Source of the DNA: JAMXLG01 sp963818925
GTDB lineage: Bacteria > Vulcanimicrobiota > Vulcanimicrobiia > Vulcanimicrobiales > Vulcanimicrobiaceae
Length of the DNA stretch: 64,000 nt
Reading direction: 5' to 3'
Assembly (NCBI GenBank): GCA_963818925.1
Contig: CAWFTN010000001.1
Location: 930,001-994,000, forward strand
The number at the start of each line of letters is the position of its first letter. The first letter of the stretch is position 1. The position numbers and the translations under genes were made by a program. Shown one piece after another: positions 17,507 through 25,276 of the stretch. Under the pieces are notes generated by a model that saw only the letters and a list, made by a program, of their open reading frames with translations, searched no databases and was not told the origin of the DNA.

Positions 17507-18349
17507 TTACATTCTCCGTGGTTCTTTATGAAGGAACGTCGCGTTCGCGCGCGCGACGAGCGGGATACGAACGCCGCGCAGCCGCCGGCGCCAGTACGCT
17601 GCGAAGATGATGATCAGTATCAGTGCAGCGATAATCGCCAGCACGATGAGCTGTGCCAGAATGCCGGGAGAACGCTGCGCAACCTCGCCTTCTTTAATGA
17701 AGGCAGCGAGGTTCGCAATCTCTTGCGGCGTGAGCGGATGCTTTGTCCAAACCGCGTTCATCGTCGGCGTCGGAACGCTGCTCAAGAATGATTCAACGCC
17801 GTTCTCACCGCCGAGCGTCGTGAACACGTTCGTCAAGTCGGGCCCGAGCGTGCCGCCGCCGAGCGCCCCAATCCCGGAAATACTGTGACACGACATGCAC
17901 GGCGGCCCGCCGTTCTGAAGACGTTTGTTGCCGACGAAGAGCTCTCGACCGGCTTCCGCATCGCCCGCCGGAAATTGCACAGCCGGCGCAGCATTTGCCG
18001 CGGCTCCGCCGCCGGACTGCTGCGAGATGTATGCAAGTACCGCGGTGACGTCGGTTTGCGAAAGACCGAGGTCGGGCATTTGCATCGGATATTGTTTGAC
18101 GAGATTTGTCGCGGTCGGATCGCCGGCTTTGATCAACGCGCTCGGCGATGAGACCCATTTCGCAAGCCAGTCCGGGCTCTGCGTCTTTGTTATCCCTTTC
18201 AAATCGGGACCGACGAGTTTACCTTTTCCGATCGTATGGCAGGCTGCGCATTTGGATTGAAAGACAGTGCTGCCCTCATCCGCCAACGCGATTGCGGTTA
18301 CGTATCCGAAAATTAGGGCGAACGATGCGGCTGCGATAAGACGGATCAT
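17507..18349 (-). CDS. narC: Membrane-anchored diheme cytochrome c of the nar operon
   Basis: 280 residues from ATG 18349, preceded by GGGGAGAGG; a TTG at 18370 would add seven residues but lacks this ribosome site. It has a signal peptide (about 1-23), a first haem motif CAACH and a second haem motif CMSCH, with candidate axial Met residues (MQMPDL and later TMNAVW). A C-terminal helix is at about 225-250, followed by a basic tail. A narC cytochrome as first gene of the operon is known from Thermus thermophilus (narCGHJI), where it is required for an active enzyme. The symbol rests on this context. Confidence 0.85.
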   Translation of the reverse strand: MIRLIAAASFALIFGYVTAIALADEGSTVFQSKCAACHTIGKGKLVGPDLKGITKTQSPDWLAKWVSSPSALIKAGDPTATNLVKQYPMQMPDLGLSQTDVTAVLAYISQQSGGGAAANAAPAVQFPAGDAEAGRELFVGNKRLQNGGPPCMSCHSISGIGALGGGTLGPDLTNVFTTLGGENGVESFLSSVPTPTMNAVWTKHPLTPQEIANLAAFIKEGEVAQRSPGILAQLIVLAIIAALILIIIFAAYWRRRLRGVRIPLVARANATFLHKEPRRM

Positions 18350-18386
18350 GTGCCTCTCCCCGACCGTCAAATGTCTAGGAGCAACG

Positions 18387-18416
18387 CGAAGCTCACTTCC
18401 GATAAAAGTAGCTTCG
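18387..18416. promoter_or_regulatory. Inverted repeat upstream of narC, candidate operator
   Basis: The arms CGAAGCT and AGCTTCG are 7 bases each, extended by ACTT/AAGT past one unpaired base. The repeat lies between the stop of the regulator gene (18443) and the narC start (18349). No run of T follows on either strand, so it does not look like an intrinsic terminator. Its position about 40 bases before narC suits a regulator-binding site, possibly for the AfsR-like protein encoded just upstream. Confidence 0.4.
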
Positions 18417-18442
18417 ACAGGTTCCGCTCGGGTTCCGGCGCG

Positions 18443-19756
18443 TTAGTGCGCGGACCCGCTCAGAATGCTGCGGTATAAAGACTCCGTTTCGAGCAGCGGT
18501 GAGGAATCGAACTCTTCCTTGAGCGCTCTTCGGCACGCCTCGAATTGGCGCAGCGCCTGAATGCGTTTTCCCGAGCGGAACAGCAGGTCCATCAAGTCGC
18601 AATGCACGTCTTCAAGACATGGATCGAATTCGAGCATGCGGCGATCGGTACGAATTGCCGCTTCAAAGTCGCCGGCGATGCGGAACAGCCGAGCTAACGC
18701 TTGAAGAACGTCGAAGAGCAGATCTCGCAGCTGTCTGCGCGGTACCATCGCCCATTCGCTATACGGCTCGTCGTCGAGATACGCACCGCGGTACAGTTCT
18801 GCCGCGGCTTCGAGTGAGCTCAGCGCTTCTCTCCACCGGCCTTGCCGTTCCAGACGCAACCCTTCATCGGCAAACCGTTTGAATTCAACGGCATCGATGC
18901 GATGCGGCGACGCAGTATTGAACGAATACCCGTTCGCGGTCGTCAAAATGAATCGGGAATTCGACTTTTCGTCGTGCGCTTCTCCGAAGGCACGCCGCAG
19001 ATAGTGCGCCGCGGATTTGAGCAGTTGCGGCGCATCTTCCGGGGGATTGGTGGGCCAAATTTGATCGATTAATTCGTCTCGGCCAAGCACTCTGCCGTAA
19101 TTCGTGACCAGAATTTTGAGTAACGTAAGCGATCGCCGGCGCGCAAAGTGATCCATGCCGAGCCACACGCCGCCGAAGCACGCCTCGAATCCGCCGAATA
19201 GCCGCAATACGAGCGTCCGTTCACCGGCCAATGCATCGTCAGAGGTTTTCGACGCATCGTTCGCGTCGCGATCGAGGAGCAAGGCGAGTCGCTCGGCTTC
19301 ACGCGAGAGTGGTATGCAACGCGACGCAGTCCCCTCACCCGTTTCGCGCCACGCGACATCCAAACTTCCGATGGGACGCTTGCGTCCGGGAACCGGGACG
19401 CACAGAAAGTGCCGAAAGCCTGCGCTTTTTACGAGTGTCCGTAAGAACCGCGTGTCGCCGGCCGTGTCGGCCGCTTCCAGCGGGCGCGCATGCAGCACGA
19501 CAAGACCCGGATAGCCTTGCCCTTGATCGAAGCGCGTAATTTGGTGGAACGCTTCAGCGAATGGCCCGCGAAAACCGGCGAGAGATACGTCGTCGGAATC
19601 GCTTTCGCGAAGAAAGATTTCCGCGATTTCGGCGCCGGTGGTGCTCAATGCAGCGTCGAGCACGTCGCGCAGGGCCCAGGCACGCAATTCGCCGTCAATT
19701 GGCTGCGGCGAACGCTCGTCCGGCAACTGTACAAGGTCGGCTTTTAAGAGTGACAC
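18443..19756 (-). CDS. GAF plus AfsR/SARP-type (BTAD) transcriptional regulator
   Basis: 437 residues from a GTG start. The N-terminal GAF-like domain (about 25-165) includes GQGYPGLVVL and later HFLCVPVPG, typical GAF turns. A winged-helix DNA-binding domain follows (about 190-265, LRLFGGFEACF then RRRSLTLLKIL). The C-terminal bacterial transcriptional activator domain with TPR-like helices covers about 290-437. The GAF domain would sense a small ligand or redox cue; the ligand is unknown. It lies directly upstream of narC in the same direction and is the obvious candidate regulator of the nitrate island. Confidence 0.82.
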   Translation of the reverse strand: MSLLKADLVQLPDERSPQPIDGELRAWALRDVLDAALSTTGAEIAEIFLRESDSDDVSLAGFRGPFAEAFHQITRFDQGQGYPGLVVLHARPLEAADTAGDTRFLRTLVKSAGFRHFLCVPVPGRKRPIGSLDVAWRETGEGTASRCIPLSREAERLALLLDRDANDASKTSDDALAGERTLVLRLFGGFEACFGGVWLGMDHFARRRSLTLLKILVTNYGRVLGRDELIDQIWPTNPPEDAPQLLKSAAHYLRRAFGEAHDEKSNSRFILTTANGYSFNTASPHRIDAVEFKRFADEGLRLERQGRWREALSSLEAAAELYRGAYLDDEPYSEWAMVPRRQLRDLLFDVLQALARLFRIAGDFEAAIRTDRRMLEFDPCLEDVHCDLMDLLFRSGKRIQALRQFEACRRALKEEFDSSPLLETESLYRSILSGSAH

Positions 19757-19812
19757 AAGATCCGCACCCCTAGTTGCGCGTTGAAAGAACTTATCTACGC
19801 AACATACATCGC

Positions 19813-19818
19813 ATTATA
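19813..19818 (-). promoter_or_regulatory. Candidate -10 box for the GAF/BTAD regulator gene
   Basis: Read on the minus strand this is a perfect TATAAT, about 57 bases before the regulator start at 19756. No good -35 hexamer is found 16-18 bases upstream, so the promoter would be weak or activator-dependent. The region 19757-19870 contains no gene. Confidence 0.35.
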
Positions 19819-19870
19819 GAGGATCGAGTGCCGTCACGCGATGTCATAGTGCGCACAATTGAAATGAAGG

Positions 19871-20419
19871 TTATTTTGTTTTGTAAAGATCGAGCAGGTC
19901 GTCGATGAGAATGACACTCGTCTGCGCCGGCGCATCGCCCTCGCGCTGCTGTTGGACCGTTTCCGCTACGCTGTGCCGATCGCGAGCGTCAATTCGAGAG
20001 CGCAGATACAGGCGCTCCCCACTATCCGGATCTGCACGCGAAATCGCAAACGACACGACGCCGTCGTCAAGACCGGCGACGGCCGCCGGCTGCGGTTCGC
20101 TGCGCTTGTCGCCAGGCAGTTCCCATAGGAACCATGCGGTTAAAAACCAGCGGGCATCGGTCGAATTGAGCTTCCACTCGACGCCGGGATAGAACGTGCG
20201 AAACAACGGCAACTCAGCGCGATCCTCAACGAGCTTGTTGAGTTGAACGCGCCAACTCAAGCGTCCCCAAGCGCGCGGATATTGATCGACGGTCTGAAAG
20301 AATCGCGTGGGAATAGCGCTTTCGAGTTCCACCCCTTCGAGGGTCTTGCACGCGTCGGGCCATCGCCAGAAGCCCGGCGGTGCGTGTTCGCGTTGCATCA
20401 CGTAGCGTGCAATGTGCAT
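19871..20419 (-). CDS. Hypothetical soluble protein beside moaA
   Basis: 182 residues from ATG 20419. The frame is open further upstream into moaA, but starting at 20419 avoids that overlap. No signal peptide, membrane helix or known motif is seen. It is rich in Trp and Arg in the first 120 residues (GFWRWPDACK, WFLTAWFLWELPG). The C-terminus ends in an Ile/Leu-rich helix. It follows moaE and moaA closely and is probably co-transcribed. I do not recognise the family. Confidence 0.6.
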   Translation of the reverse strand: MHIARYVMQREHAPPGFWRWPDACKTLEGVELESAIPTRFFQTVDQYPRAWGRLSWRVQLNKLVEDRAELPLFRTFYPGVEWKLNSTDARWFLTAWFLWELPGDKRSEPQPAAVAGLDDGVVSFAISRADPDSGERLYLRSRIDARDRHSVAETVQQQREGDAPAQTSVILIDDLLDLYKTK

Positions 20420-20439
20420 GAAGCGCGCGCTTCGGCGTC

Positions 20440-21501
20440 TTAGCCGCCGATGAAGCTCATCTCCACTCTGCGGTCGTTTGCCGTTTCGCTGGTGCGAATC
20501 TCCGAGTACCGATCGTCGCGCTCGTGCCAAATGGCTGCGATCGCGCGCCGGATCTCATCATCGCTCTTGCCGCAGCGTAGGAGTGACTTGAAGTCGTAGC
20601 CTTTGCTCGCGAAGAGGCACGTGTACATCATCCCGTCGCTCGAAAGCCGCGCGCGCGTGCACGAACCGCAAAATGCTTCGGTAACACTCGAGATAACGCC
20701 GAACTCGCCCGACCCGTCTTGATAACGCCACCGCTTCGCCACTTCGCCGACATAGTTCGGATGAGCCGGTTCGCACGGAAGCAGTTCGTTGATTCTGCGC
20801 ACGATTTCGGCGCTGGGAACGACGTGATCCATTTTCCATCCGTTTGTCGTACCCACGTCCATGAACTCGATGAATCGCAAGATATTGCCCGACCCTTTGA
20901 AATGGCGAGCCATATCGACGACATGCGCGTCGTTGATGCCGCGCTTGACGACCATATTGATCTTGACCGGCGCGAGCCCGGCCTGCGCGGCCGCGTCGAT
21001 TCCTTCGAGGACCTTCGCAACTGGGAAACCCACGTCGTTCATCGCTTTGAACGTCGCATCATCAAGCGAATCGAGGCTGACGGTGATGCGCGTGAGGCCG
21101 GCTGACTTGAGCGCTTTGGCTTTCCGCTTCAACGTCGAGCCGTTCGTCGTTAGCGTAAGCACGACGTCGGGTAATTGCTTTGCCAGCATCTCGATGAGTG
21201 TTTCGATCCCGTTACGCAACAGCGGCTCGCCGCCGGTCAGGCGAATCTTCTCGACGCCGTGTTCGTGAAAGATCTTCGCGAGACGAACGATCTCTTCGAA
21301 GCTCAGGAGTTCGGGCTGCGGCAAAAATTGGTAGTCGGGCCCGAACACGTCCTTAGGCATGCAGTAGATGCATCTGAAGTTGCAGCGGTCCGTGACGGAA
21401 ATGCGAAGATCGCGCAGCCGGCGCCGACGCGTATCGACGACGGGCTGCGCGTCGTTGATGACTGAAGGGATAGCGAGGGTGCGCCCGTTAGTTGCGTTCA
21501 T
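20440..21501 (-). CDS. moaA: GTP 3',8-cyclase (molybdenum cofactor biosynthesis)
   Basis: 353 residues, radical-SAM enzyme converting GTP to 3',8-cyclo-GTP, the first step of molybdopterin synthesis. The N-terminal [4Fe-4S] motif is CNFRCIYC (Cys40, 44, 47), followed by the SAM-binding LTGGEPLLR. The C-terminal second cluster has CGSCTRARLSSDGMMYTC. The protein ends in SFIGG, the essential Gly-Gly tail. It overlaps moaE by 4 bases. The cofactor serves the nitrate reductase encoded 3 kb away. Confidence 0.96.
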   Translation of the reverse strand: MNATNGRTLAIPSVINDAQPVVDTRRRRLRDLRISVTDRCNFRCIYCMPKDVFGPDYQFLPQPELLSFEEIVRLAKIFHEHGVEKIRLTGGEPLLRNGIETLIEMLAKQLPDVVLTLTTNGSTLKRKAKALKSAGLTRITVSLDSLDDATFKAMNDVGFPVAKVLEGIDAAAQAGLAPVKINMVVKRGINDAHVVDMARHFKGSGNILRFIEFMDVGTTNGWKMDHVVPSAEIVRRINELLPCEPAHPNYVGEVAKRWRYQDGSGEFGVISSVTEAFCGSCTRARLSSDGMMYTCLFASKGYDFKSLLRCGKSDDEIRRAIAAIWHERDDRYSEIRTSETANDRRVEMSFIGG

Positions 21502-21929
21502 TCATTCTGGATCCAGGTTGCGTTGCCGTGGAGATAGTGTTCTTTCTTCCAAACCGGTGCTCGCTTTTTAAGCTCGTCGATGGCGTACTCACAGGCGTCG
21601 AAGGCCCCGGCGCGGTGTACCGACGAGGCGACGACGGCGACTGCAATTTCTCCGATGCGCAGGTCACCGACGCGATGGACGATCGCAAGGGAGACGTTGC
21701 CGAACTTGCTGCGTGCTTCGGCAGCAATGAGCTTGAATTCTGCAACGGCCATTTCTTCATGGGCTTCGTAGGAGAGTCCGCGTACGGCACGCCCGTCATC
21801 GGCGCGTTCGCGGACGATACCCAAAAACGTAACCACTCCGCCGCGTGCTCGTGCCGACACCACCGACTCGAGCGCGCGGGGATCGATCGTTTCTTGCGTG
21901 ATGGCCGCGAATGTGTTTTCTGCAAGCAT
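21498..21929 (-). CDS. moaE: Molybdopterin synthase catalytic subunit
   Basis: 143 residues, MoaE fold. Family landmarks are VVTFLGIVRE near residue 33, LSYEAHEEMA, IVHRVGDLRIGE and the C-terminal RAPVWKKEHY with the catalytic lysines. With MoaD it inserts sulfur into cyclic pyranopterin monophosphate; no moaD is seen next to it. Gene order moaE-moaA with a 4-base overlap indicates one transcript. Confidence 0.94.
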   Translation of the reverse strand: MLAENTFAAITQETIDPRALESVVSARARGGVVTFLGIVRERADDGRAVRGLSYEAHEEMAVAEFKLIAAEARSKFGNVSLAIVHRVGDLRIGEIAVAVVASSVHRAGAFDACEYAIDELKKRAPVWKKEHYLHGNATWIQNE

Positions 21930-21989
21930 CGTCCTAGGTCGCGTGATAGCTGCAAAATAGACGATCGACTCGGCACGGTCAAGGGCAAT

Positions 21990-22709
21990 TCAGCCTTTCG
22001 AACCCGGTAAGAACACCGCGATGCAGATGGTTACCGCATTGCTAACGATGATTCCGGTTATCGAGAGCCATGTATCGATCGAGTACGGCGCGGAGGCGAT
22101 GTGTCCGAGCGACACTGTTGCCGCAGCGATGCTCTTCGGGCCGCCGGAATACGTGACGACGACGCTTGCTACTTGCGAGCCGCTCAACTTCGGCGTCGCG
22201 ACTGCACTCCAGCGGCCGCGACATTTCTGTGAGGAAACCAACGTAAACGGCGTCGTTTCAAGAGCCTGCGTCGCAAGTGTTAGATCGTAGCTTTCCGGCT
22301 TCCACGTGCACGTCTGGGTGCTGATGGTTGCGATCACGGCGTCGCTGTGTTCTTTTTCCAGCGGCGCTTGCGATGAGAGGGCCACGCGTGCAGCGATCCC
22401 GTGCGGTGGAAGACGGAACGATGTCGCCACCTCGAGATGCTTGCCGGTCGAGCGGTCCTTGAAATGAATGCCGAGTTCAAACATCGACGCTGCGAGGAGC
22501 ACGACCGCCGCTATGATGAGGACCCGCCGCGAGATGGTCCGTATCGGCGGCCCCCAGGCGGCATGGAAACTGAACAGTCCCGCCCGCGCCGCGGGCGGGT
22601 GAGCCGATTCGCGAATTGCCTCCAATGCTGCAGCGACGACGAGCACGGAGAGGAAGAGGACGGTGGCAGTCCACCCGCTCTTGAAGAGCTCACCCGACGC
22701 AAATGGCAT
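21990..22709 (-). CDS. Membrane protein of unknown function
   Basis: 239 residues. Hydrophobic helices are at about 12-30, 62-80 and 212-233, enclosing a beta-rich, Thr/Ser-rich extracytoplasmic region of about 130 residues with two cysteines (TQTCTW and SQKCRG) that could form a disulfide. No family is recognised. It starts 16 bases after the clpP stop in the same direction and may share its transcript. Confidence 0.6.
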   Translation of the reverse strand: MPFASGELFKSGWTATVLFLSVLVVAAALEAIRESAHPPAARAGLFSFHAAWGPPIRTISRRVLIIAAVVLLAASMFELGIHFKDRSTGKHLEVATSFRLPPHGIAARVALSSQAPLEKEHSDAVIATISTQTCTWKPESYDLTLATQALETTPFTLVSSQKCRGRWSAVATPKLSGSQVASVVVTYSGGPKSIAAATVSLGHIASAPYSIDTWLSITGIIVSNAVTICIAVFLPGSKG

Positions 22710-22725
22710 CGACCTCAGTATAGCG

Positions 22726-23310
22726 CTAGCGCATCAGGATTTCGTCGATCAGTCCGTACTCGAGCGCCTCTTGCGCCGACATATGATAATCGCGCTCTAA
22801 ATCGGCCAAGATCTTTTCGCGCGCTTGTCCCGTACGCTCCGCATAGATGCCGGCAAGTAATTCACGCGTCGCGATGAGATCGCGCGCATGAATCTCGATA
22901 TCCGTCGCTTGACCGCCGATTTGGCCGATCCAGGGTTGATGGATGAGCATTTTGCTGCGCGGAAGCGCCATACGCTTACCGGGTGCACCACCGACGAGGA
23001 CGATCGTTGCCGCGGATGCAGCGAAACCGGCGCAAATCGTGGCGACCTGCGGCTTGACGCATTGCATCGTGTCATACATTGCAAGCGCAGCGGTAACGCT
23101 GCCGCCCGGACTGTTGATGTAGACGTCGATATCTCGGTCGGGATCTTCCTTCTCGAGAAAGAGCAGTTGCGCCATGACGAGATTCGCGAGCGCGTCGTCG
23201 ATCTGTCCGCCGACGAAGATGATGCGATCTTTGAGCAATCGCGAGTAAATATCAAATGCGCGCTCGTAATTGCCGGTGTTTTCGAGAACGGTCGGTACGA
23301 GATGTCCCAT
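22726..23310 (-). CDS. clpP: ATP-dependent Clp protease proteolytic subunit
   Basis: 194 residues from ATG 23310. The open frame runs further upstream, but that part has no ClpP similarity and overlaps another small gene. The catalytic triad is Ser99 (GFAASA), His124 (LIHQPW) and Asp174 (ERDYHMS). The loop around the serine reads AASA where many ClpPs have AASM. It forms the barrel protease fed by ClpX/ClpA-type ATPases. The length is typical. Confidence 0.95.
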   Translation of the reverse strand: MGHLVPTVLENTGNYERAFDIYSRLLKDRIIFVGGQIDDALANLVMAQLLFLEKEDPDRDIDVYINSPGGSVTAALAMYDTMQCVKPQVATICAGFAASAATIVLVGGAPGKRMALPRSKMLIHQPWIGQIGGQATDIEIHARDLIATRELLAGIYAERTGQAREKILADLERDYHMSAQEALEYGLIDEILMR

Positions 23311-23412
23311 GTTTCGCTTATAGCATCGCGCGACATCGGCGCGTAAGATATTGACAGGCAAAAGCGGCCACGGCAGCGCAGGGTTGTCTCCCGGCGCGCA
23401 GGAGTATCGAGC

Positions 23413-23592
23413 ATGAATACGTTGACGCCGCAGCAGCAAGAACGCATCGTCCGCCTTTTGGAAGAGGGGAAGAGCTTGCGCGAAGTGGAGCGGATCACCG
23501 GCCATCGCAGGGAGACGATCTCCCTGTACGGCCGCCTCGCCGGGATTCTGCCGAGGACGGCCGCGGCGGCACCGCAGGCGCTCGCCGCCTAG
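23413..23592 (+). CDS. 59-residue helix-turn-helix protein
   Basis: Small gene with a good ribosome site (AGGAG at 23400-23404) before ATG 23413. The product is mainly one homeodomain-like HTH: RIVRLLEEGKSLREVER (helices 1-2), ITGHRRETISLYGRL (recognition helix). An Ala/Pro-rich tail of about 14 residues follows. The sequence resembles the N-terminal HTH of transposases, but no transposase body is present. It lies between divergent clpP and the ECF sigma gene. Possible roles are a small DNA-binding regulator or a domesticated transposase fragment. Confidence 0.65.
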   Translation: MNTLTPQQQERIVRLLEEGKSLREVERITGHRRETISLYGRLAGILPRTAAAAPQALAA

Positions 23593-23619
23593 GCGCGGGG
23601 CCGCGGGTCCCGCCGCCTC

Positions 23620-23646
23620 TGTCACGAATTTCACTCCTTCGGCGTT
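23620..23646 (+). promoter_or_regulatory. Candidate ECF-type promoter of the sigma factor gene
   Basis: TGTCAC (23620-23625) and CGTT (23643-23646) are separated so that the spacing after TGTCACG is 16 bases. This resembles autoregulated ECF promoters of the TGTCACA-N16-CGTC type. A transcript would begin near 23652, leaving a short leader with the ribosome site AGGGGGGA. The match is imperfect, and the sigma factor's group is unknown. Confidence 0.35.
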
Positions 23647-23671
23647 GGGGTCGAAAAGGGGGGACGAATCA

Positions 23672-24193
23672 ATGGATGAGGTCTACCTCGCAACCAGCTC
23701 AGCGGCGGGCGCCCAAGTTCGTGTCGAGACGCTCGTACGGGAGTATCAAACAAAGCTCGCGCGCTATCTCCGGCGGATGGTCGGCGATAGTGAAGTTGCG
23801 CTCGACCTCACGCAAGACGTCTTCTTTGCGGCGTATCGCACGCTGCAAGCAGACCCGGATCGACCGCTCACGGCCGGCTGGTTGTACAAAACTGCGACCA
23901 ACAGCGCGATCTCGTTCTTGCGACGGAAGAAGATCATTCGGATGCTGCCGCTCGACCGCGATCACGACGTACGCTCCTGGCGTATCGACGAGCAGAGTGC
24001 GGCGTCGGTCGACCTGCAGGCGGCACTTGCGCGCTTGCCGTCGGATCAGGCGTCCGCGGTGTTACTCACGAGTTACGCCGGGTATTCGTCGCAAGAGGCG
24101 GCTACAATGCTCGGGACCTCGTCCGATGCGGTTCGACAACGCGTCTGCCGCGCGATGAAGACCCTTCGAGCGGTGATGACGGAGAAGGAATGA
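23672..24193 (+). CDS. ECF-type RNA polymerase sigma factor
   Basis: 173 residues from ATG 23672, behind a strong purine-rich ribosome site; a TTG at 23645 would add nine residues. Sigma region 2 (about 15-90) includes ALDLTQDVFFAAYRTL and AGWLYKTATNSAISFLRR. Region 4 (about 115-165) includes GYSSQEAATMLGTSSDAVRQRV. There is no extra C-terminal domain. It overlaps the anti-sigma gene by 4 bases, the usual arrangement for a sigma/anti-sigma pair. Confidence 0.93.
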   Translation: MDEVYLATSSAAGAQVRVETLVREYQTKLARYLRRMVGDSEVALDLTQDVFFAAYRTLQADPDRPLTAGWLYKTATNSAISFLRRKKIIRMLPLDRDHDVRSWRIDEQSAASVDLQAALARLPSDQASAVLLTSYAGYSSQEAATMLGTSSDAVRQRVCRAMKTLRAVMTEKE

Positions 24194-25236
24194 ACAAGGA
24201 CTGCGCTCGCGTAGAAATTCTCGCCGGTGCAATCGCACTCGGCGAGGCGAGCGAAACGGAACGCGACGACTATCGGCGCCATATCTCGGCGTGTCCGTCG
24301 TGTTTGCGCGCGCTCGGCGGCGAGCGCGAAATCGAACGCGTAATGGCGACGGTCAAGCACGCCGCGCAAAGCGAAGTGTGGGAACCCGTTCCGCTGCGCG
24401 CCGGCGAGCGCCGCATGCGCACGGTGCGCCGCGCGTGGAGCGTCGGCGTTTCTACTGCCGTTCTGGCCATCGTCGCATCGCTCGGCATTCACACATTGCT
24501 CGCGGCAAATGTTTCCGCACCGGTTATGGTCGCTGCACGTCAAGCGGAGCCGACGCGCGTATCGCCGTTGCATGTCGCCCTCGAACGTCGCGCACCCGAG
24601 CACTCCGTCGCGAAAGCGAAGCCTGTGCCGCCGGTGCAACCGCAGCCGAAGATCGTCGTCGTTCACAACGTTATTACGCTCAAGCAAACGGATCGCCCGG
24701 AAACGAAAGCGCCGGTTCGCACGACGGAGACGACCGTCGCCGCGGAAGGCGCCGGCGTTACAGTCGCTGCTCCGCAGCCAAAGCGGGCGGCGTCAAACGT
24801 ACCGGTATGGCGCCGGAATGAAGCGATGCCGCATGCGGATCAGTCGGCAGTAAACGCTGCGCGCGCAGATACAACGCCGGTGCTCGCCGGTCATGCGGAA
24901 TCGATCGCGGTCGCGCCGAGCTACATGGTGCGCGAAGTGACGCCGATCGGCGGGGACACGGCGATCAATCCGCGTCCGGCGCCAATTGCCTACGCGCAGG
25001 GTGCCGAAGGAACGACGGCATTCGAAGTGAGCGTCGACGAACGCGGCAGCCCGGTCAAGTGCACGATCACGAAATCGTCGGGATATCTTTCGCTCGATGA
25101 TGCGGTCTGCAAAGCTGCAATGAAAGCGCGCTACTCGCCACGCATGGTCAACGGCCACACAACAACCGGCATCTACCGCGACGCATTCACCTTCCGCGCA
25201 CTACAACCGCAAAGCACCGACCAACAACCGTTTTAG
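24190..25236 (+). CDS. Zinc-finger anti-sigma factor fused to a TonB-like domain
   Basis: 348 residues. The N-terminal cytoplasmic domain carries the anti-sigma zinc motif HISACPSC (about 31-38). A membrane helix follows at about 88-108. Next comes a long Pro/Ala/Thr/Val-rich periplasmic linker (about 110-240). The C-terminal domain (about 255-340) has the TonB C-terminal pattern TAFEVSVDERGSPVKCTITKSSG, then SLDDAVCKAAMKARYSPR. The fusion would link a periplasmic or outer-membrane event to release of the sigma factor. Anti-sigma plus TonB-like domains in one chain is unusual. Confidence 0.85.
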   Translation: MNKDCARVEILAGAIALGEASETERDDYRRHISACPSCLRALGGEREIERVMATVKHAAQSEVWEPVPLRAGERRMRTVRRAWSVGVSTAVLAIVASLGIHTLLAANVSAPVMVAARQAEPTRVSPLHVALERRAPEHSVAKAKPVPPVQPQPKIVVVHNVITLKQTDRPETKAPVRTTETTVAAEGAGVTVAAPQPKRAASNVPVWRRNEAMPHADQSAVNAARADTTPVLAGHAESIAVAPSYMVREVTPIGGDTAINPRPAPIAYAQGAEGTTAFEVSVDERGSPVKCTITKSSGYLSLDDAVCKAAMKARYSPRMVNGHTTTGIYRDAFTFRALQPQSTDQQPF

Positions 25237-25276
25237 GCGGGCGACTCTTGAGCCGTGAAAGGTTTGTGTCTGCTTT

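Noticed and set aside
23311..23634. Upstream extension of the clpP frame to 302 residues
   Set aside because: The extra N-terminus is Arg/Pro-rich, unlike ClpP, and overlaps the small HTH gene. ATG 23310 gives the normal 194-residue length.
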